Positions 11,812-22,944 of a stretch of DNA of 64,000 nt are shown here, piece after piece. The stretch is from Pseudaminobacter soli (ex Li et al. 2025). GTDB lineage: Bacteria; Pseudomonadota; Alphaproteobacteria; Rhizobiales; Rhizobiaceae. The stretch lies in assembly GCF_029892515.1 (NCBI RefSeq), contig NZ_JARXVF010000001.1, forward strand, positions 2,198,394 through 2,262,393, read 5' to 3'. Position numbers and translations under genes: made by a program. Below the pieces are notes generated by a model. The model ran no database searches and was not told the origin of the DNA. It saw only the letters and a list, made by a program, of their open reading frames with translations. Each line of letters opens with the position of its first letter. The stretch's first letter is position 1.

Positions 11812-12951
11812 ATGCGCCTGACATCCCTTACCGCTTCTGGCTATCGCTCGTTGAAGTCGATTCGACTGGACCTTGGACAGGTCGGGTTGTTCGTCGGCGA
11901 AAACGGCGTCGGCAAATCCAACCTCTACCGCGCTTTGCAACTCATCAAGGCCGCTGCCGACGGCACGCTCGCCTTTGAGATCGCGCGAGAAGGCGGCATG
12001 CAGTCCGCGCTCTGGTCGGGCGTGCGCCGGGCCGGCCAGCCCGTGCGGGTCGTCTTGTGCGCCGATTTCGAGGACGATGAGACGGCGCTGAAATCCTCCT
12101 ATCAGGTCGAGATCGGCCTGCCGCCGCCAGCCTCGGCCGGCTTTGCCTTCGAGCCGCACATTAAGGAAGAGACGCTTGTCCTGGAGGCCGGCCGGCGACC
12201 GGTGGAGATGATGACGCGGCGCGGCCCGGTGGTGTTTGCCCGCGACGGCGATGGGCGGCGCGTGGAACATCCTCAGCGCATGCTGAATTCGGAAACGGCA
12301 CTTGCGGCACTCGGCGCGTCGGGCCGCTATCCCGAAGCCGGCGACATGCGGGCGGCCGTACTGGCATGGCGGTTCTATCACGGTTTCCGCACCGATCGGG
12401 ATTCGCCGGTGCGCAGGCCCTCGCTCGCGGTCACGTCGCCGCTGCTCGACGAGGATGGCGGCAATCTGGCCGCGGTCTTTGCGACGCTTGCCCATATACG
12501 GCAGGATACGGTCGAGCTCGACCGGTCGATCGCGGACGCGTTGGGCGGTGCAAGGCTTGAGGTGCCGGTTCCCGGCGAGGCGGCGAGCTATGGGCTGAGG
12601 ATGCCGGAATTTCCGCAGCGGCTGTTCCGGCCGGAGGAATTGTCGGACGGCCAGATACGCTTCCTGGCGCTTGCAGGCGCGCTGATGTCCTATCGCCTGC
12701 CGGGGCTGATTGCTCTCAACGAGCCGGAAGCCAGCCTGCATCCGCAGATGCTGCCTGCGCTGGCGGACATGACAGCAAAAGCCGCCGAGCGTACCCAGCT
12801 GTGGGTGGTGACCCATTCGCGCGATCTGGCGGAGTTGGTAAGGGAGCGCACCGGGGCGCGGGCCCTGACCGTCATTCGTGTCGACGGGGCGACGACGATC
12901 GAAGGCTTGCGGCCGACGGGGCTTTTTCCCGCCGGCCGCGATGATGATTAG
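11812..12951 (+). CDS. RecF/OLD-like AAA family ATPase
   Basis: 379-residue ABC/SMC-class ATPase without coiled-coil arms. Walker A is GENGVGKS (residues 29-36) in the RecF-like setting [10 protein letters not shown]...VGLFVGENG. Near residues 265-275 [16 protein letters not shown] resembles the signature helix, and [13 protein letters not shown] is Walker B followed by the D-loop His. THSRDL is the switch. Similar single-gene ATPases occur widely, and some pair with nucleases, but no nuclease gene is adjacent. The ATG at 11812 is preferred over an upstream in-frame start that lies within lptE. Its stop overlaps the transaldolase stop by 4 bases, tail-to-tail. Confidence 0.85.
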   Translation: MRLTSLTASGYRSLKSIRLDLGQVGLFVGENGVGKSNLYRALQLIKAAADGTLAFEIAREGGMQSALWSGVRRAGQPVRVVLCADFEDDETALKSSYQVEIGLPPPASAGFAFEPHIKEETLVLEAGRRPVEMMTRRGPVVFARDGDGRRVEHPQRMLNSETALAALGASGRYPEAGDMRAAVLAWRFYHGFRTDRDSPVRRPSLAVTSPLLDEDGGNLAAVFATLAHIRQDTVELDRSIADALGGARLEVPVPGEAASYGLRMPEFPQRLFRPEELSDGQIRFLALAGALMSYRLPGLIALNEPEASLHPQMLPALADMTAKAAERTQLWVVTHSRDLAELVRERTGARALTVIRVDGATTIEGLRPTGLFPAGRDDD

Positions 12952-13601
12952 GCGATCTTCTGGCCGGTCTTGGCCCAGTCGGCCAGGAACATTTCCAGGC
13001 CCTTGTCGGTCAGCGGGTGCTTGACCAGCGCCTTCAGCGTTGCCGGCGGAATGGTGGCGACGTCGGCGCCGATCAGGGCTGCGCGCTTGACGTGGTCGAC
13101 GGTGCGGATCGAGGCAGCCAGGATTTCGGTGTCGAAGCCGTAGTTGTCGTAGATGTGGCGGATCTCGGTGATCAGTTCCATGCCGTCAAAGCCCATGTCA
13201 TCGAGACGGCCGATGAAGGGCGAGACGAAAGTGGCGCCGGCCTTGGCGGCCAGCAGCGCCTGGTTGGCGGAGAAGCACAGCGTGACATTGACCATGCGGC
13301 CTTCCGAAGTGATCGCCTTGCAGGCCTTGAGGCCGTCGAGCGTCAGCGGAACCTTGATGGCGATGTTGTCGGCGATCTTGGAGAGGATCTCAGCTTCCTT
13401 CATCATCTCGGAGAATTCGGTCGCGGTGACCTCGGCCGAGACGGGACCCTCGACGATGTCGCAGATTTCCTTGGTGACTTCGGCAATGTTGCGGCCGGAC
13501 TTCAGAATCAGCGACGGATTGGTGGTGACGCCGTCGAGCAGGCCGAGCTCGTTGAGCTCGCGGATCTCCTTGACGTCGGCGGTATCGACGAAGAACTTCA
13601 T
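12948..13601 (-). CDS. tal: transaldolase, TalC/MipB (fructose-6-phosphate aldolase-like) type
   Basis: 217-residue short transaldolase of the pentose phosphate pathway, transferring dihydroxyacetone between sugar phosphates. The Schiff-base Lys83 sits in NIAIKVPLT, and [13 protein letters not shown] and the C-terminal LADWAKTG are typical of the subfamily. [13 protein letters not shown] was taken as start because AAGGAG lies 9 bases upstream. From sequence alone, transaldolase and fructose-6-phosphate aldolase activity cannot be fully separated. Confidence 0.95.
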   Translation of the reverse strand: MKFFVDTADVKEIRELNELGLLDGVTTNPSLILKSGRNIAEVTKEICDIVEGPVSAEVTATEFSEMMKEAEILSKIADNIAIKVPLTLDGLKACKAITSEGRMVNVTLCFSANQALLAAKAGATFVSPFIGRLDDMGFDGMELITEIRHIYDNYGFDTEILAASIRTVDHVKRAALIGADVATIPPATLKALVKHPLTDKGLEMFLADWAKTGQKIA

Positions 13602-13691
13602 GGGATGTCTCCTTGGCAAATTTCGCGTCCTGGGAGGCGCTTTCGTGTTCGGCCTTTGCTCTAACTTAATCTCAGGGCAAGGTCACGCGCC

Positions 13692-15896
13692 ATGAAGCAA
13701 GATTCGCCCGAAACCGTTGCCCTGCTCAGACCCGCAGCAATCGTGCCCGTGCTGGTGCCGATGCCGGCCGAGCGCGCCTACAGCTACGCCGTACCGGAAG
13801 GCATAAACGTGGTGCCGGGTTCCATTGTGCGTGTGCCGCTGGGGCCGCGCGAAGTGGCCGGCATCGTTTGGGACGGGCCGGGCGAGGCGGTGGACGCGCG
13901 CAAGCTCAGGGCAATCTCGCATGTCTTCGACTGCCCGCCGGTCGATGAGGCGATGCGCCGCTTCGTCGACTGGATTGCCTCCTACACGCTGTCGCCGCCC
14001 GGCATGGTGGCGCGCATGATCCTGCGTGCGCCCGAGGCCTTCGACCCCGAGCCCTGGGTGGAGGGCCTGCAGCTGACCGGGATGGAGCCCGACCGCGTGA
14101 CCGACGCGCGCCGGCGCGTGCTGGAAATGGCGTCCGACGGCATGGCCTGGACACGCTCGGGTCTGGCGCATGCGGCCGGTGTGTCTTCCACCGTCATCGA
14201 CGGGATGAAGGCACAGGGCGTGTTCGAGACGGTGATGATCCCGCCGCGCACGGTGGTGGCGCCGCCAGACCCGGAATATGCACGGGCCGATCTCACCGGC
14301 GACCAGCAGGCTGCTGCCGAGACGCTGCGCGAAAAGGTCGAGGCCGACAGCTTCACCGTCACGCTGCTCGACGGCGTCACCGGCTCGGGCAAGACCGAGG
14401 TCTATTTCGAGGCGGTGGCAGCTGCCCTGGAAAAGGGCAAGCAGGTGCTGATCCTGCTGCCGGAAATCGCGCTGACCCAGGCCTTCCTCGAGCGTTTCCA
14501 GAACCGGTTTGGTTCAAAGCCGGGCGAGTGGCACTCCGACCTTGCGCCGCGCAAGCGCGAGCGCGTGTGGCGGCAGGTGGCCGAGGGCGGCGTGCGCGTG
14601 GTGGCCGGCGCACGCTCGGCGCTGTTCCTGCCGTTCAACGATCTCGGCCTGATCATCGTCGATGAAGAGCACGACCCTGCCTACAAGCAGGAAGACCGCG
14701 TCTTCTATAACGCCCGCGACATGGCGGTGGTGCGCGGCCATATCGGCGGCTTTCCGGTGGTGCTGGCCTCGGCCACGCCTTCGGTGGAAAGCCGGGTCAA
14801 TGCCGAGCAGGGACGCTATGCCCGCTCGGTGCTGGCGGCGCGATTCGCGGAAGCCGCGCTGCCCGACATCAAGGCCATCGACATGCGCCGCGCCCCGCCG
14901 GCGCGCGGCGGTTTCTTGTCTCCGGCGCTGATCGGAGAGATGCAAAAGACGCTGGAGAGAGGCGAGCAGTCGCTGCTGTTCCTCAACCGTCGCGGCTATG
15001 CACCGCTGACGCTCTGCCGCGTGTGCGGCCATCGCTTCCAGTGCCCGTCCTGCTCGGCCTGGCTGGTGGAACATCGGTTCCGCGGCCAGCTGATCTGCCA
15101 TCACTGCGGTCATAACGAAAAGCGACCGGAATCCTGCCCGGAATGCGGCACGCTCGATCATCTCGTCGCCTGCGGGCCGGGCGTGGAGCGAATCGCTGAA
15201 GAAGTCGTCGGGCATTTTCCCGATGCGCGCACGATCGTGCTGTCCTCCGACATGCTGGGTGGCGTCAAACGACTCAGGCTGGAACTGGAAGCGATCGCGA
15301 AGGGTGAGGCCGATATCGTCGTCGGCACGCAGCTTGTGGCCAAAGGCCACAATTTTCCCAACATGACGCTGGTGGGCGTGGTTGATGCCGATCTCGGCCT
15401 TGCCAATGGCGATCCGCGCGCCGCCGAGCGGACGTTCCAGCTGCTCAACCAGGTGACCGGGCGCGCCGGCCGTACCGGCAAGAAGTCTCTCGGTCTGCTG
15501 CAGACCTACCAGCCCGGCCATCCGGTGATGCAGGCGATCGTATCGAGCGATACCGAAGCCTTTTATGACCGCGAAATCGTGGAACGGGAGCGCGGCGGCC
15601 TGCCGCCCTTCGGCCGCCTGGCCGGAATCATCGTCAGCGCCGACACGCGGCCCGAGGCCGAGGCCCATGCCCGACAGCTGCGCCGTGCTGCGCCGGAGGC
15701 CAAGGACATCCACGTGCTCGGCCCTGCCGAGGCGCCACTGGCGCTGGTAGGAGGGCGCCACCGCTTCCGCCTCCTGGTACAGGGCGAGCGGCGCAGCGAC
15801 ATGCAAGGCTTTATCCGGGCTATGCTTGCGGCAGGGCCGAAGGTGCGCGGCTCCATAAGAGTGCAGGTGGACATCGACCCGCAGAGCTTCCTGTGA
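13692..15896 (+). CDS. priA: primosomal protein N' (replication restart helicase PriA)
   Basis: 734-residue superfamily 2 helicase that recognises stalled forks and reloads the replisome. The N-terminal 3'-DNA-binding domain (VPVLVPMPAERAYSYAVPE) precedes Walker A GVTGSGKT (residues 228-235) and the DEEH box (324-327). The eight-cysteine zinc region CRVCGHRFQCPSCS...CHHCGH...CPECG lies near residues 445-490. The C-terminal helicase lobe has VTGRAGR. The length is normal. It is divergent from tal. Confidence 0.98.
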   Translation: MKQDSPETVALLRPAAIVPVLVPMPAERAYSYAVPEGINVVPGSIVRVPLGPREVAGIVWDGPGEAVDARKLRAISHVFDCPPVDEAMRRFVDWIASYTLSPPGMVARMILRAPEAFDPEPWVEGLQLTGMEPDRVTDARRRVLEMASDGMAWTRSGLAHAAGVSSTVIDGMKAQGVFETVMIPPRTVVAPPDPEYARADLTGDQQAAAETLREKVEADSFTVTLLDGVTGSGKTEVYFEAVAAALEKGKQVLILLPEIALTQAFLERFQNRFGSKPGEWHSDLAPRKRERVWRQVAEGGVRVVAGARSALFLPFNDLGLIIVDEEHDPAYKQEDRVFYNARDMAVVRGHIGGFPVVLASATPSVESRVNAEQGRYARSVLAARFAEAALPDIKAIDMRRAPPARGGFLSPALIGEMQKTLERGEQSLLFLNRRGYAPLTLCRVCGHRFQCPSCSAWLVEHRFRGQLICHHCGHNEKRPESCPECGTLDHLVACGPGVERIAEEVVGHFPDARTIVLSSDMLGGVKRLRLELEAIAKGEADIVVGTQLVAKGHNFPNMTLVGVVDADLGLANGDPRAAERTFQLLNQVTGRAGRTGKKSLGLLQTYQPGHPVMQAIVSSDTEAFYDREIVERERGGLPPFGRLAGIIVSADTRPEAEAHARQLRRAAPEAKDIHVLGPAEAPLALVGGRHRFRLLVQGERRSDMQGFIRAMLAAGPKVRGSIRVQVDIDPQSFL

Positions 15897-15957
15897 TTGG
15901 CAAACTTTGACAATCCTGGCCGGCAATCATAGATTCCGAAGTCAGGAGGCGAACGCC

Positions 15958-16221
15958 ATGCCGACGATGAATGTGAGCCTGACCGCCGAAATGGCGGATT
16001 TCGTGGAGGCCGAGGTGTCGAGCGGGGACTATGTTTCCGCCAGTGAGGTTGTGAGGGACGCCCTTCGCATCATGCGCCACGAAAAGGAGCAGCAGGGGAT
16101 AAAGCTCAGCCTTCTGCGCGACGAGATCGAACGCGGCTATCACGAGATGGAGAAGGGTGAGTTTTCCGATCGCTCGATCGATGACATTGCCCGGGCCGTG
16201 CGTCGCGAGAGCGAAGCTTGA
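15958..16221 (+). CDS. parD: ParD-like antitoxin (ribbon-helix-helix)
   Basis: 87-residue type II antitoxin. The N-terminal ribbon-helix-helix (MNVSLTAEMADFVEAEV, then YVSASEVVRDALRIM) binds operator DNA. The acidic C-terminus (DEIERGYHEMEKGEF) should wrap the toxin. MPTMNVS was taken as start because an AGGAGG-like site (CAGGAGGCG) precedes it; the longer frame lacks this. It is followed by its toxin with overlapping stop and start, and probably represses the pair's own promoter in the 61-base gap after priA. Confidence 0.9.
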   Translation: MPTMNVSLTAEMADFVEAEVSSGDYVSASEVVRDALRIMRHEKEQQGIKLSLLRDEIERGYHEMEKGEFSDRSIDDIARAVRRESEA

Positions 16222-16607
16222 AATTCCGGCTCACCAAGGCCGCAGACGGCGATATCGCCGCGATATTTCGAGATACCTACCGACTTTTCGGAGAAAACCA
16301 GCTCAAGCGATACACGGGAATCGTCAAACGCGGCGTCGAGATGGTCGCGGAGGAGCCGTTTCGCGCCTCGTCGCAGCACAGAGATGATTTGCGCCGTGGC
16401 GTGCGCTCGTATCATCTCCAACTCGCAGCCGGTCGCCACAAGGGCGCGGCGCATGTCCTGTACTATTGCATCGACCCCACCGACGCGGAGACCGTCGTCA
16501 TCCTGCGCGTCCTGGCCGAAGAGATGGAGCCGAGGAAAAGAATCGCGCAGTCGCTGCGAGCGGTAGAGAAGCTCCCCGAAGGGAAAGGATCCCGCGAGAC
16601 AGAGTGA
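16218..16607 (+). CDS. parE: ParE/RelE-family toxin
   Basis: 129-residue toxin of the RelE/ParE superfamily: KFRLTKAADGDIAAIF at the start, a central RRGVRSYHLQ, and VVILRVLAEEMEPRKRI, the usual conserved C-terminal strand followed by a tail. It begins with TTG, whose last two bases are shared with the antitoxin TGA stop, so its translation depends on readthrough of ribosomes from parD. ParE members poison DNA gyrase and RelE members cleave mRNA; the missing RelE-type catalytic cluster and the ParD partner favour ParE. The tail beyond residue 110 is longer than usual. Confidence 0.85.
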   Translation: MKFRLTKAADGDIAAIFRDTYRLFGENQLKRYTGIVKRGVEMVAEEPFRASSQHRDDLRRGVRSYHLQLAAGRHKGAAHVLYYCIDPTDAETVVILRVLAEEMEPRKRIAQSLRAVEKLPEGKGSRETE

Positions 16608-16701
16608 GATTTCGCTTCGGCAGGCACGCTTTCCATCTGGCGCGCGGGCCGCCGCCCGATAAACTGCGCGCGGCGAGATTCTGCGATTCTGGAGGGGCGA
16701 A

Positions 16702-17097
16702 ATGGAATTCGAATTTCCCTGGCCGATGAGCCAGGGCGAGTGGCTGGCATGGTCCTCCGCTGTGGTGACCGTGCTGTTCGGCCTGATACTTTTGTTCCTG
16801 CCGCGGATTTCGCTGCGCATCCTGCGCCTGCAGCCGATCGAGACCAAGCCCGAGGCGGTCGCCGAAGCGCGCGCCACCATGTCCGGCTTCTATCTCGGCC
16901 TGGGCCTATGCTGCATCCTGCTGGCCCAACCGCTGCTTTATATGGCGCTCGGCTTCTCGTGGCTGCTGACGGCGTTTGGCCGCATGATCTCCATGCTTTC
17001 CGATCACGGAAACAAGCTTTACAATTGGGTTTGGCTGCTTGTGGCGCTGGTGCTCGGGGCCCTGCCGTTGGCCTTCGCCTTCGGCCTGGTCGCCTGA
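16702..17097 (+). CDS. small four-helix membrane protein (DUF4345-like)
   Basis: 131 residues with four likely membrane helices, about residues 15-35, 60-80, 82-95 and 108-129. GFYLGLGLCCILLAQPLLY and the closing LVALVLGALPLAFAF are hydrophobic, and an acidic/basic loop (IETKPEAVAEARATM) separates helices 1 and 2. It resembles the DUF4345-type proteins found in Rhizobiales, but this match is from memory and is tentative. It is a single gene between the toxin-antitoxin pair and the ATP synthase operon. Function unknown. Confidence 0.65.
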   Translation: MEFEFPWPMSQGEWLAWSSAVVTVLFGLILLFLPRISLRILRLQPIETKPEAVAEARATMSGFYLGLGLCCILLAQPLLYMALGFSWLLTAFGRMISMLSDHGNKLYNWVWLLVALVLGALPLAFAFGLVA

Positions 17098-17169
17098 ACG
17101 GAGCCTCGCCTCCGGGACATATGTGCCCAGGATGCGACAAATCTGCCTGAATGGCGCATCTTCAACGTG

Positions 17170-17197
17170 TTGCGACTCTGAAAGGCCTGTGCTAGAC
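17170..17197 (+). promoter_or_regulatory. candidate promoter of the atp operon
   Basis: TTGCGA and CTAGAC are spaced by 16 bases in the 237-base gap before atpH, a fair match to alphaproteobacterial sigma-70 promoters. The leader would be about 130 bases. Other placements are possible. Confidence 0.35.
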
Positions 17198-17334
17198 GGC
17201 AATCGACTTTCGATCGGGGGATGCGACAGCCGTGTCCCTGCGATTGATAAAACGCAGCAAGGTCAAAGATTTAGCCAGAGTTACCGACTCGCGCCCAGAT
17301 CTTCCGGCCTGTCAGACAAGAGAAAAGACGGACC

Positions 17335-17895
17335 GTGGCACAGTCTAGCTCGCCGATCTCCGCAGTTGCTGAACGTTATGCGGCCTCGCTGTACGAACTG
17401 GCGGCGGATGCCAATCAGGCTGCCAAGGTCGAATCCGACCTCGGCCGCTTCGAGGCTCTGCTCGAAGGTAGCGAAGATCTCTCCCGCATGATCAAGAGCC
17501 CGGTGTTCTCCGCTGAGGAACAGGCGCAGGCCATCGAGGCCATCGCCGCCAAGGCGAAGATCGACGGCCTCGTCGGCAATTTCCTCCGCGTGGTGGCGCA
17601 GAACCGTCGCCTCTTTGCGCTCCCGGGAATGATCAAGGCGTTCCGCGTCATTGCCGCTGAGCAGCGCGGCGAGGTTTCGGCCGAGGTCGCCTCGGCGCAC
17701 GAACTGACGGCTGCTCAGCAAACCGAACTGAAGGCCACGCTGAAAAGCGTTGCCGGCAAGGATGTCTCGATCACGGTTACCGTCGATCCGTCGCTTTTGG
17801 GCGGCCTCGTCGTGAAGCTGGGCTCGCGCCAGATCGACACATCGCTCAAAACCAAACTCAATTCGCTCAAGCTTGCACTGAAAGAGGTCGGCTGA
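17335..17895 (+). CDS. atpH: F1 ATP synthase delta subunit
   Basis: 186-residue peripheral-stalk subunit (OSCP homologue) linking the F1 head to the b subunits. The family outline is visible: [16 protein letters not shown] at the start, [16 protein letters not shown] text as [14 protein letters not shown] in the middle and [22 protein letters not shown] near the end. It starts with GTG and opens the operon atpHAGDC. Its TGA shares one base with the ATG of atpA. The F0 genes are not here, as is usual in Rhizobiales, where atpIBEF forms a separate locus. Confidence 0.97.
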   Translation: MAQSSSPISAVAERYAASLYELAADANQAAKVESDLGRFEALLEGSEDLSRMIKSPVFSAEEQAQAIEAIAAKAKIDGLVGNFLRVVAQNRRLFALPGMIKAFRVIAAEQRGEVSAEVASAHELTAAQQTELKATLKSVAGKDVSITVTVDPSLLGGLVVKLGSRQIDTSLKTKLNSLKLALKEVG

Positions 17896-19424
17896 TGGAC
17901 ATCCGCGCTGCGGAAATATCCGCAATCCTAAAAGATCAGATCAAGAATTTCGGCAAGGAGGCTGAGGTCTCCGAAGTCGGTCAGGTTCTGTCCGTCGGCG
18001 ACGGTATTGCCCGCGTTTACGGTCTCGACAACGTCCAGGCGGGCGAAATGGTCGAGTTCCCCGGCGGTATCCGCGGCATGGCGCTGAACCTCGAAAGCGA
18101 CAATGTCGGCGTGGTTATCTTCGGTAACGACCGCGACATTAAGGAAGGCGACACCGTCAAGCGTACGGGCGCCATCGTGGATGTCCCCGTCGGTCCGGGC
18201 CTGCTCGGCCGCGTCGTCGACGCACTCGGCAACCCGATCGACGGCAAGGGCCCGATCGTCGCCGCCGAGCGTCGCCGCGTCGACGTCAAGGCTCCCGGCA
18301 TCATCCCCCGCAAGTCGGTGCACGAGCCGATGTCGACTGGCCTCAAGGCCATCGACGCGCTCATCCCGGTCGGCCGCGGCCAGCGCGAGCTGGTCATCGG
18401 TGACCGTCAGACCGGCAAGACCGCGATCATTCTCGACACCATTCTGAACCAAAAGGCGATCCACCAGAGCGGCCCGGACTCCGAGAAGCTGTTCTGCGTC
18501 TACGTCGCCGTCGGCCAGAAGCGCTCGACCGTCGCACAGTTCGTGAAGGTGCTCGAAGAGCGCGGCGCGCTCGAATACTCGATCATCATCGCCGCGACCG
18601 CTTCGGACCCGGCCCCGATGCAGTTCCTGGCTCCGTTCGCCGGCTGCGCCATGGGCGAATACTTCCGCGACAACGGCCAGCACGCGCTGATCGGCTACGA
18701 CGACCTGTCCAAGCAGGCCGTGGCCTACCGCCAGATGTCGCTGCTGCTCCGCCGTCCGCCGGGCCGTGAAGCCTACCCGGGCGACGTTTTCTACCTGCAC
18801 TCGCGTCTGCTCGAGCGCGCCGCCAAGCTCAACGACGAGAATGGCAATGGCTCGCTGACGGCTCTGCCGGTCATCGAAACCCAGGCCAACGACGTGTCGG
18901 CCTACATTCCGACCAACGTGATCTCGATCACCGACGGCCAGATCTTCCTCGAGACGAACCTGTTCTTCCAGGGTATCCGCCCGGCCGTGAACGTGGGTCT
19001 GTCGGTGTCGCGCGTCGGCTCGTCGGCTCAGATCAAGGCTATGAAGCAGGTTGCAGGCTCGATCAAGGGTGAGCTCGCGCAGTACCGCGAAATGGCGGCC
19101 TTCGCGCAGTTCGGCTCCGACCTCGACGCCGCCACGCAGCGCCTGCTGAACCGCGGTGCACGTCTGACTGAGCTCCTGAAGCAGCCGCAGTTCTCGCCGC
19201 TGAAGACGGAAGAGCAGGTCGCTGTGATCTACGCCGGCGTGAACGGCTACCTCGACAAGCTGGCCCTCAATCAGGTCGGCAAGTTCGAGCAGGGTCTGCT
19301 TTCCTACCTGCGGGCCGAGGGCAAGGACGTCCTCGACGGCATCCGCAAGGAGAAGGCGCTGAGCGACGACCTCAAGGGCAAGCTCAAGGCTCACATCGAC
19401 GCTTTCGCGAAGAACTTCGCCTGA
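17895..19424 (+). CDS. atpA: F1 ATP synthase alpha subunit
   Basis: 509-residue non-catalytic nucleotide-binding subunit of the F1 hexamer. The P-loop GDRQTGKT is at residues 169-176, exactly the E. coli position. The N-terminal barrel ([22 protein letters not shown]) and the signature [14 protein letters not shown] are present. Coupled to atpH through a one-base overlap and followed by atpG after 16 bases. Confidence 0.99.
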   Translation: MDIRAAEISAILKDQIKNFGKEAEVSEVGQVLSVGDGIARVYGLDNVQAGEMVEFPGGIRGMALNLESDNVGVVIFGNDRDIKEGDTVKRTGAIVDVPVGPGLLGRVVDALGNPIDGKGPIVAAERRRVDVKAPGIIPRKSVHEPMSTGLKAIDALIPVGRGQRELVIGDRQTGKTAIILDTILNQKAIHQSGPDSEKLFCVYVAVGQKRSTVAQFVKVLEERGALEYSIIIAATASDPAPMQFLAPFAGCAMGEYFRDNGQHALIGYDDLSKQAVAYRQMSLLLRRPPGREAYPGDVFYLHSRLLERAAKLNDENGNGSLTALPVIETQANDVSAYIPTNVISITDGQIFLETNLFFQGIRPAVNVGLSVSRVGSSAQIKAMKQVAGSIKGELAQYREMAAFAQFGSDLDAATQRLLNRGARLTELLKQPQFSPLKTEEQVAVIYAGVNGYLDKLALNQVGKFEQGLLSYLRAEGKDVLDGIRKEKALSDDLKGKLKAHIDAFAKNFA

Positions 19425-19440
19425 GGCTGACGGATAAGGC

Positions 19441-20322
19441 ATGGCTTCTCTAAAGGACCTCCGAAACCGTATCGCCTCGGTCAAGGCGACGCAGAAGATC
19501 ACCAAGGCGATGCAAATGGTCGCCGCGGCGAAGCTGCGCCGCGCCCAGGAGGCGGCGGAAGCAGCCAGGCCGTATTCGCAGCGCATGGGTGCGGTTCTGG
19601 CCAACATCACCAAGGCGGTCGGCACCAATGGTGATGCGCCCGCCCTGATGGCTGGCACCGGCAGGGACGACGTGCATCTGCTCGTCGTCTGCACGGCCGA
19701 GCGCGGCCTGTGCGGCGGCTTCAACAGCCAGATCTCGCGTCTGGCCCGCGAGCATGTCCGCAAGCTCCGGGCCGACGGCAAGACCGTCAAGATCATCACG
19801 GTCGGCAAGAAGGGCAACGACATCCTTCGCCGCGATTTCAGCTCGCTTATCATCGATAAGATCGAGCTGCGTGAGGTCAAGCAGGTCGGCTTCGCCAACG
19901 CCGACGCCATCGCCAAGAAGGTGATTGCCCTGTTCAACCAGGGCGGCTTCGACGTCTGCACGCTGTTCTATTCAGAGTTCAAGTCGGTGATCAGCCAGGT
20001 TCCGACTGCGCAGCAGCTCATCCCGGCCGCGGCTCCTGCCGCCGGCGAAGAGGATGTGTCGGGCGGCGCCGTCTACGAATACGAGCCGGAGCCGGGTGAA
20101 ATCCTGAGCGACCTCATCCCGCGCAACATTTCGGTGCAGATCTTCCGGGCGCTGCTCGAAAACGCTGCCGGCGAGATGGGTGCCAAGATGAGCGCCATGG
20201 ACAACGCGACGCGTAACGCTGGTGACATGATCAACAAGCTGACGATCACCTACAACCGTCAGCGTCAGGCGCAGATCACCAAGGAACTCATCGAAATCAT
20301 TTCGGGCGCGGAAGCGCTCTAG
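19441..20322 (+). CDS. atpG: F1 ATP synthase gamma subunit
   Basis: 293-residue central rotor shaft. N-terminal coiled-coil helix [20 protein letters not shown], the core Rossmann-like part with [13 protein letters not shown], and the C-terminal helix [22 protein letters not shown] are all diagnostic. A short insert around residues 195-225 ([18 protein letters not shown]) replaces the usual loop and is typical of alphaproteobacteria. Lies between atpA and atpD. Confidence 0.98.
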   Translation: MASLKDLRNRIASVKATQKITKAMQMVAAAKLRRAQEAAEAARPYSQRMGAVLANITKAVGTNGDAPALMAGTGRDDVHLLVVCTAERGLCGGFNSQISRLAREHVRKLRADGKTVKIITVGKKGNDILRRDFSSLIIDKIELREVKQVGFANADAIAKKVIALFNQGGFDVCTLFYSEFKSVISQVPTAQQLIPAAAPAAGEEDVSGGAVYEYEPEPGEILSDLIPRNISVQIFRALLENAAGEMGAKMSAMDNATRNAGDMINKLTITYNRQRQAQITKELIEIISGAEAL

Positions 20323-20329
20323 CACGTGA

Positions 20330-21940
<1,611 letters not shown>

Positions 21941-21955
21941 GACGAAAAACTGCGC

Positions 21956-21981
21956 AGCGCGGGCGAGAAAGCCCGCGCTTT
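21956..21981 (+). other. hairpin after atpD
   Basis: AGCGCGGGC/GCCCGCGCT with a GAGAAA loop, followed only by TTTCG. It is probably an attenuator or 3' stabiliser that lowers read-through into atpC rather than a full terminator. Confidence 0.55.
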
Positions 21982-21982
21982 C

Positions 21983-22024
21983 GTGGCATGGCTTTCCGCT
22001 TAGAGCGGCTGAAACCATGCCCAC
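21983..22024. repeat. palindromic element between atpD and atpC
   Basis: GTGGCATGG and CCATGCCCAC form the outer arms, with an inner CCGCT/AGCGG pair around TAG. It lies in the 110-base gap between atpD and atpC. The form TAGAGCGG...CCATGC looks like a dispersed intergenic palindrome of rhizobia. Confidence 0.45.
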
Positions 22025-22050
22025 CACGGTCCCGAACTTTGTGAGACATC

Positions 22051-22458
22051 ATGGCTGAAGCTTTCAAATTCGAACTGGTCTCGCCCGAGCGCCTGCTCGT
22101 CTCGGAAGAGGTTCAGTCCGTCGTCATTCCGGGTGCGGAAGGCGAGATGACGGTTCTGGTCAACCACTCTCCGGTGATGACCACGATCAAGCCGGGCGTC
22201 GTCACGGTGAAGTCGGTCAGCGGCCAGGAAGAGCGCTATGTGGTGTTCGGCGGCTTTGCCGACATCCTGCCCTCCGGCTGCACGCTGCTCGCCGAATCGG
22301 CGACGTCCGTTAAGGACATCGACCGCGCCGAGCTGGCCCGTCGCATCCAGGAAGCGCGTGAAGACGCGGCCGACGCCAAGGACGACGAGGACAAGACCCG
22401 CGCCGAGGCTTTCCTTGCCCAGCTCACCACGCTGGAAGGCGCGATCCTGCCGGCCTGA
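22051..22458 (+). CDS. atpC: F1 ATP synthase epsilon subunit
   Basis: 135-residue rotor subunit that caps gamma and inhibits hydrolysis. An N-terminal beta sandwich (FELVSPERLLVSEEV, VVIPGAEGEMTVLVNHSPVMTT) is followed by a two-helix C-terminal part (DIDRAELARRIQEAREDAAD). Last gene of the operon, 110 bases after atpD and separated from it by two secondary-structure elements. A good terminator follows. Confidence 0.97.
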   Translation: MAEAFKFELVSPERLLVSEEVQSVVIPGAEGEMTVLVNHSPVMTTIKPGVVTVKSVSGQEERYVVFGGFADILPSGCTLLAESATSVKDIDRAELARRIQEAREDAADAKDDEDKTRAEAFLAQLTTLEGAILPA

Positions 22459-22487
22459 TAGGGCGCGAAATGCGATGAACGAACCAG

Positions 22488-22516
22488 GGCGGGTGGCAAC
22501 ACCCGCCTTTTTCTTT
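22488..22516 (+). terminator. rho-independent terminator of the atp operon
   Basis: GGCGGGT/ACCCGCC stem of 7 bases with a 6-base loop, followed by TTTTTCTTT, 29 bases after the atpC stop. Confidence 0.88.
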
Positions 22517-22812
22517 GGGCGCGGTTCTGCGTTCCCAAGTCCCACCGACCCTAGCTGAACCGCCGACCTGGCCGCTGCCGCAGGCCCGCTCGCGCCGTTG
22601 TCGCCACGCGCGCCAACCCTACATCTATATAAAATTCCTATTTCTTTGCCTGGGCGGTTGTCTCGAACCTTTATGCCGCCGGTGACATTTTCGGCCCGCA
22701 TCTGACGACCGCTGCGGCTCTTTTTTTGTTCTTTGCCGGCGCGGTGTCTTCCTCAATCAGACCATGCCCGCGCCTTAGGCGCAGGCGCATTGTTGCGTGC
22801 AAAGGAAAGCCT
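22517..22812. promoter_or_regulatory. kdp leader and promoter region
   Basis: About 300 bases without a recognisable protein gene before the kdp locus. An AT-rich patch at 22622-22650 (TCTATATAAAATTCC) stands out in a GC-rich context and is the best candidate for the KdpE-bound promoter region, since KdpE sites in enterobacteria are T/A-rich. A T7 run at 22721-22727 and a small GCGCC-TTA-GGCGC hairpin near 22771-22783 lie downstream. No c-di-AMP riboswitch was recognised. Confidence 0.4.
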
Positions 22813-22896
22813 ATGTGGGATTTCATTGTCGTTGCGATCGGCGTCGTCTCCTTCGGGCTGTTCTACGCCTACACGCTGGGCTGCGACCGGCTTTAG
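22813..22896 (+). CDS. 27-residue membrane micro-protein upstream of kdpF
   Basis: MWDFIVVAIGVVSFGL begins a 27-codon ORF ending YTLGCDRL, with one membrane helix spanning nearly the whole length. AAAGGAAAG lies 6 bases before the ATG. Very small single-helix ORFs of this shape ending in a Cys-Asp/Glu-Arg-Leu motif stand in front of kdp genes in other proteobacteria as far as I recall, which suggests it belongs to the system. It is separated from kdpF by a palindromic repeat. Its role, if any, in Kdp assembly is unknown. Confidence 0.7.
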   Translation: MWDFIVVAIGVVSFGLFYAYTLGCDRL

Positions 22897-22944
22897 AGGG
22901 CGTGCCGTGGATTGCAATCGCCCCCTAAGCCTTTGTTTTTTCGC

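Noticed and set aside
22517..22812. A c-di-AMP riboswitch before kdp
   Set aside because: Only small isolated hairpins are visible, without the conserved paired core, and this riboswitch class is not expected in alphaproteobacteria.
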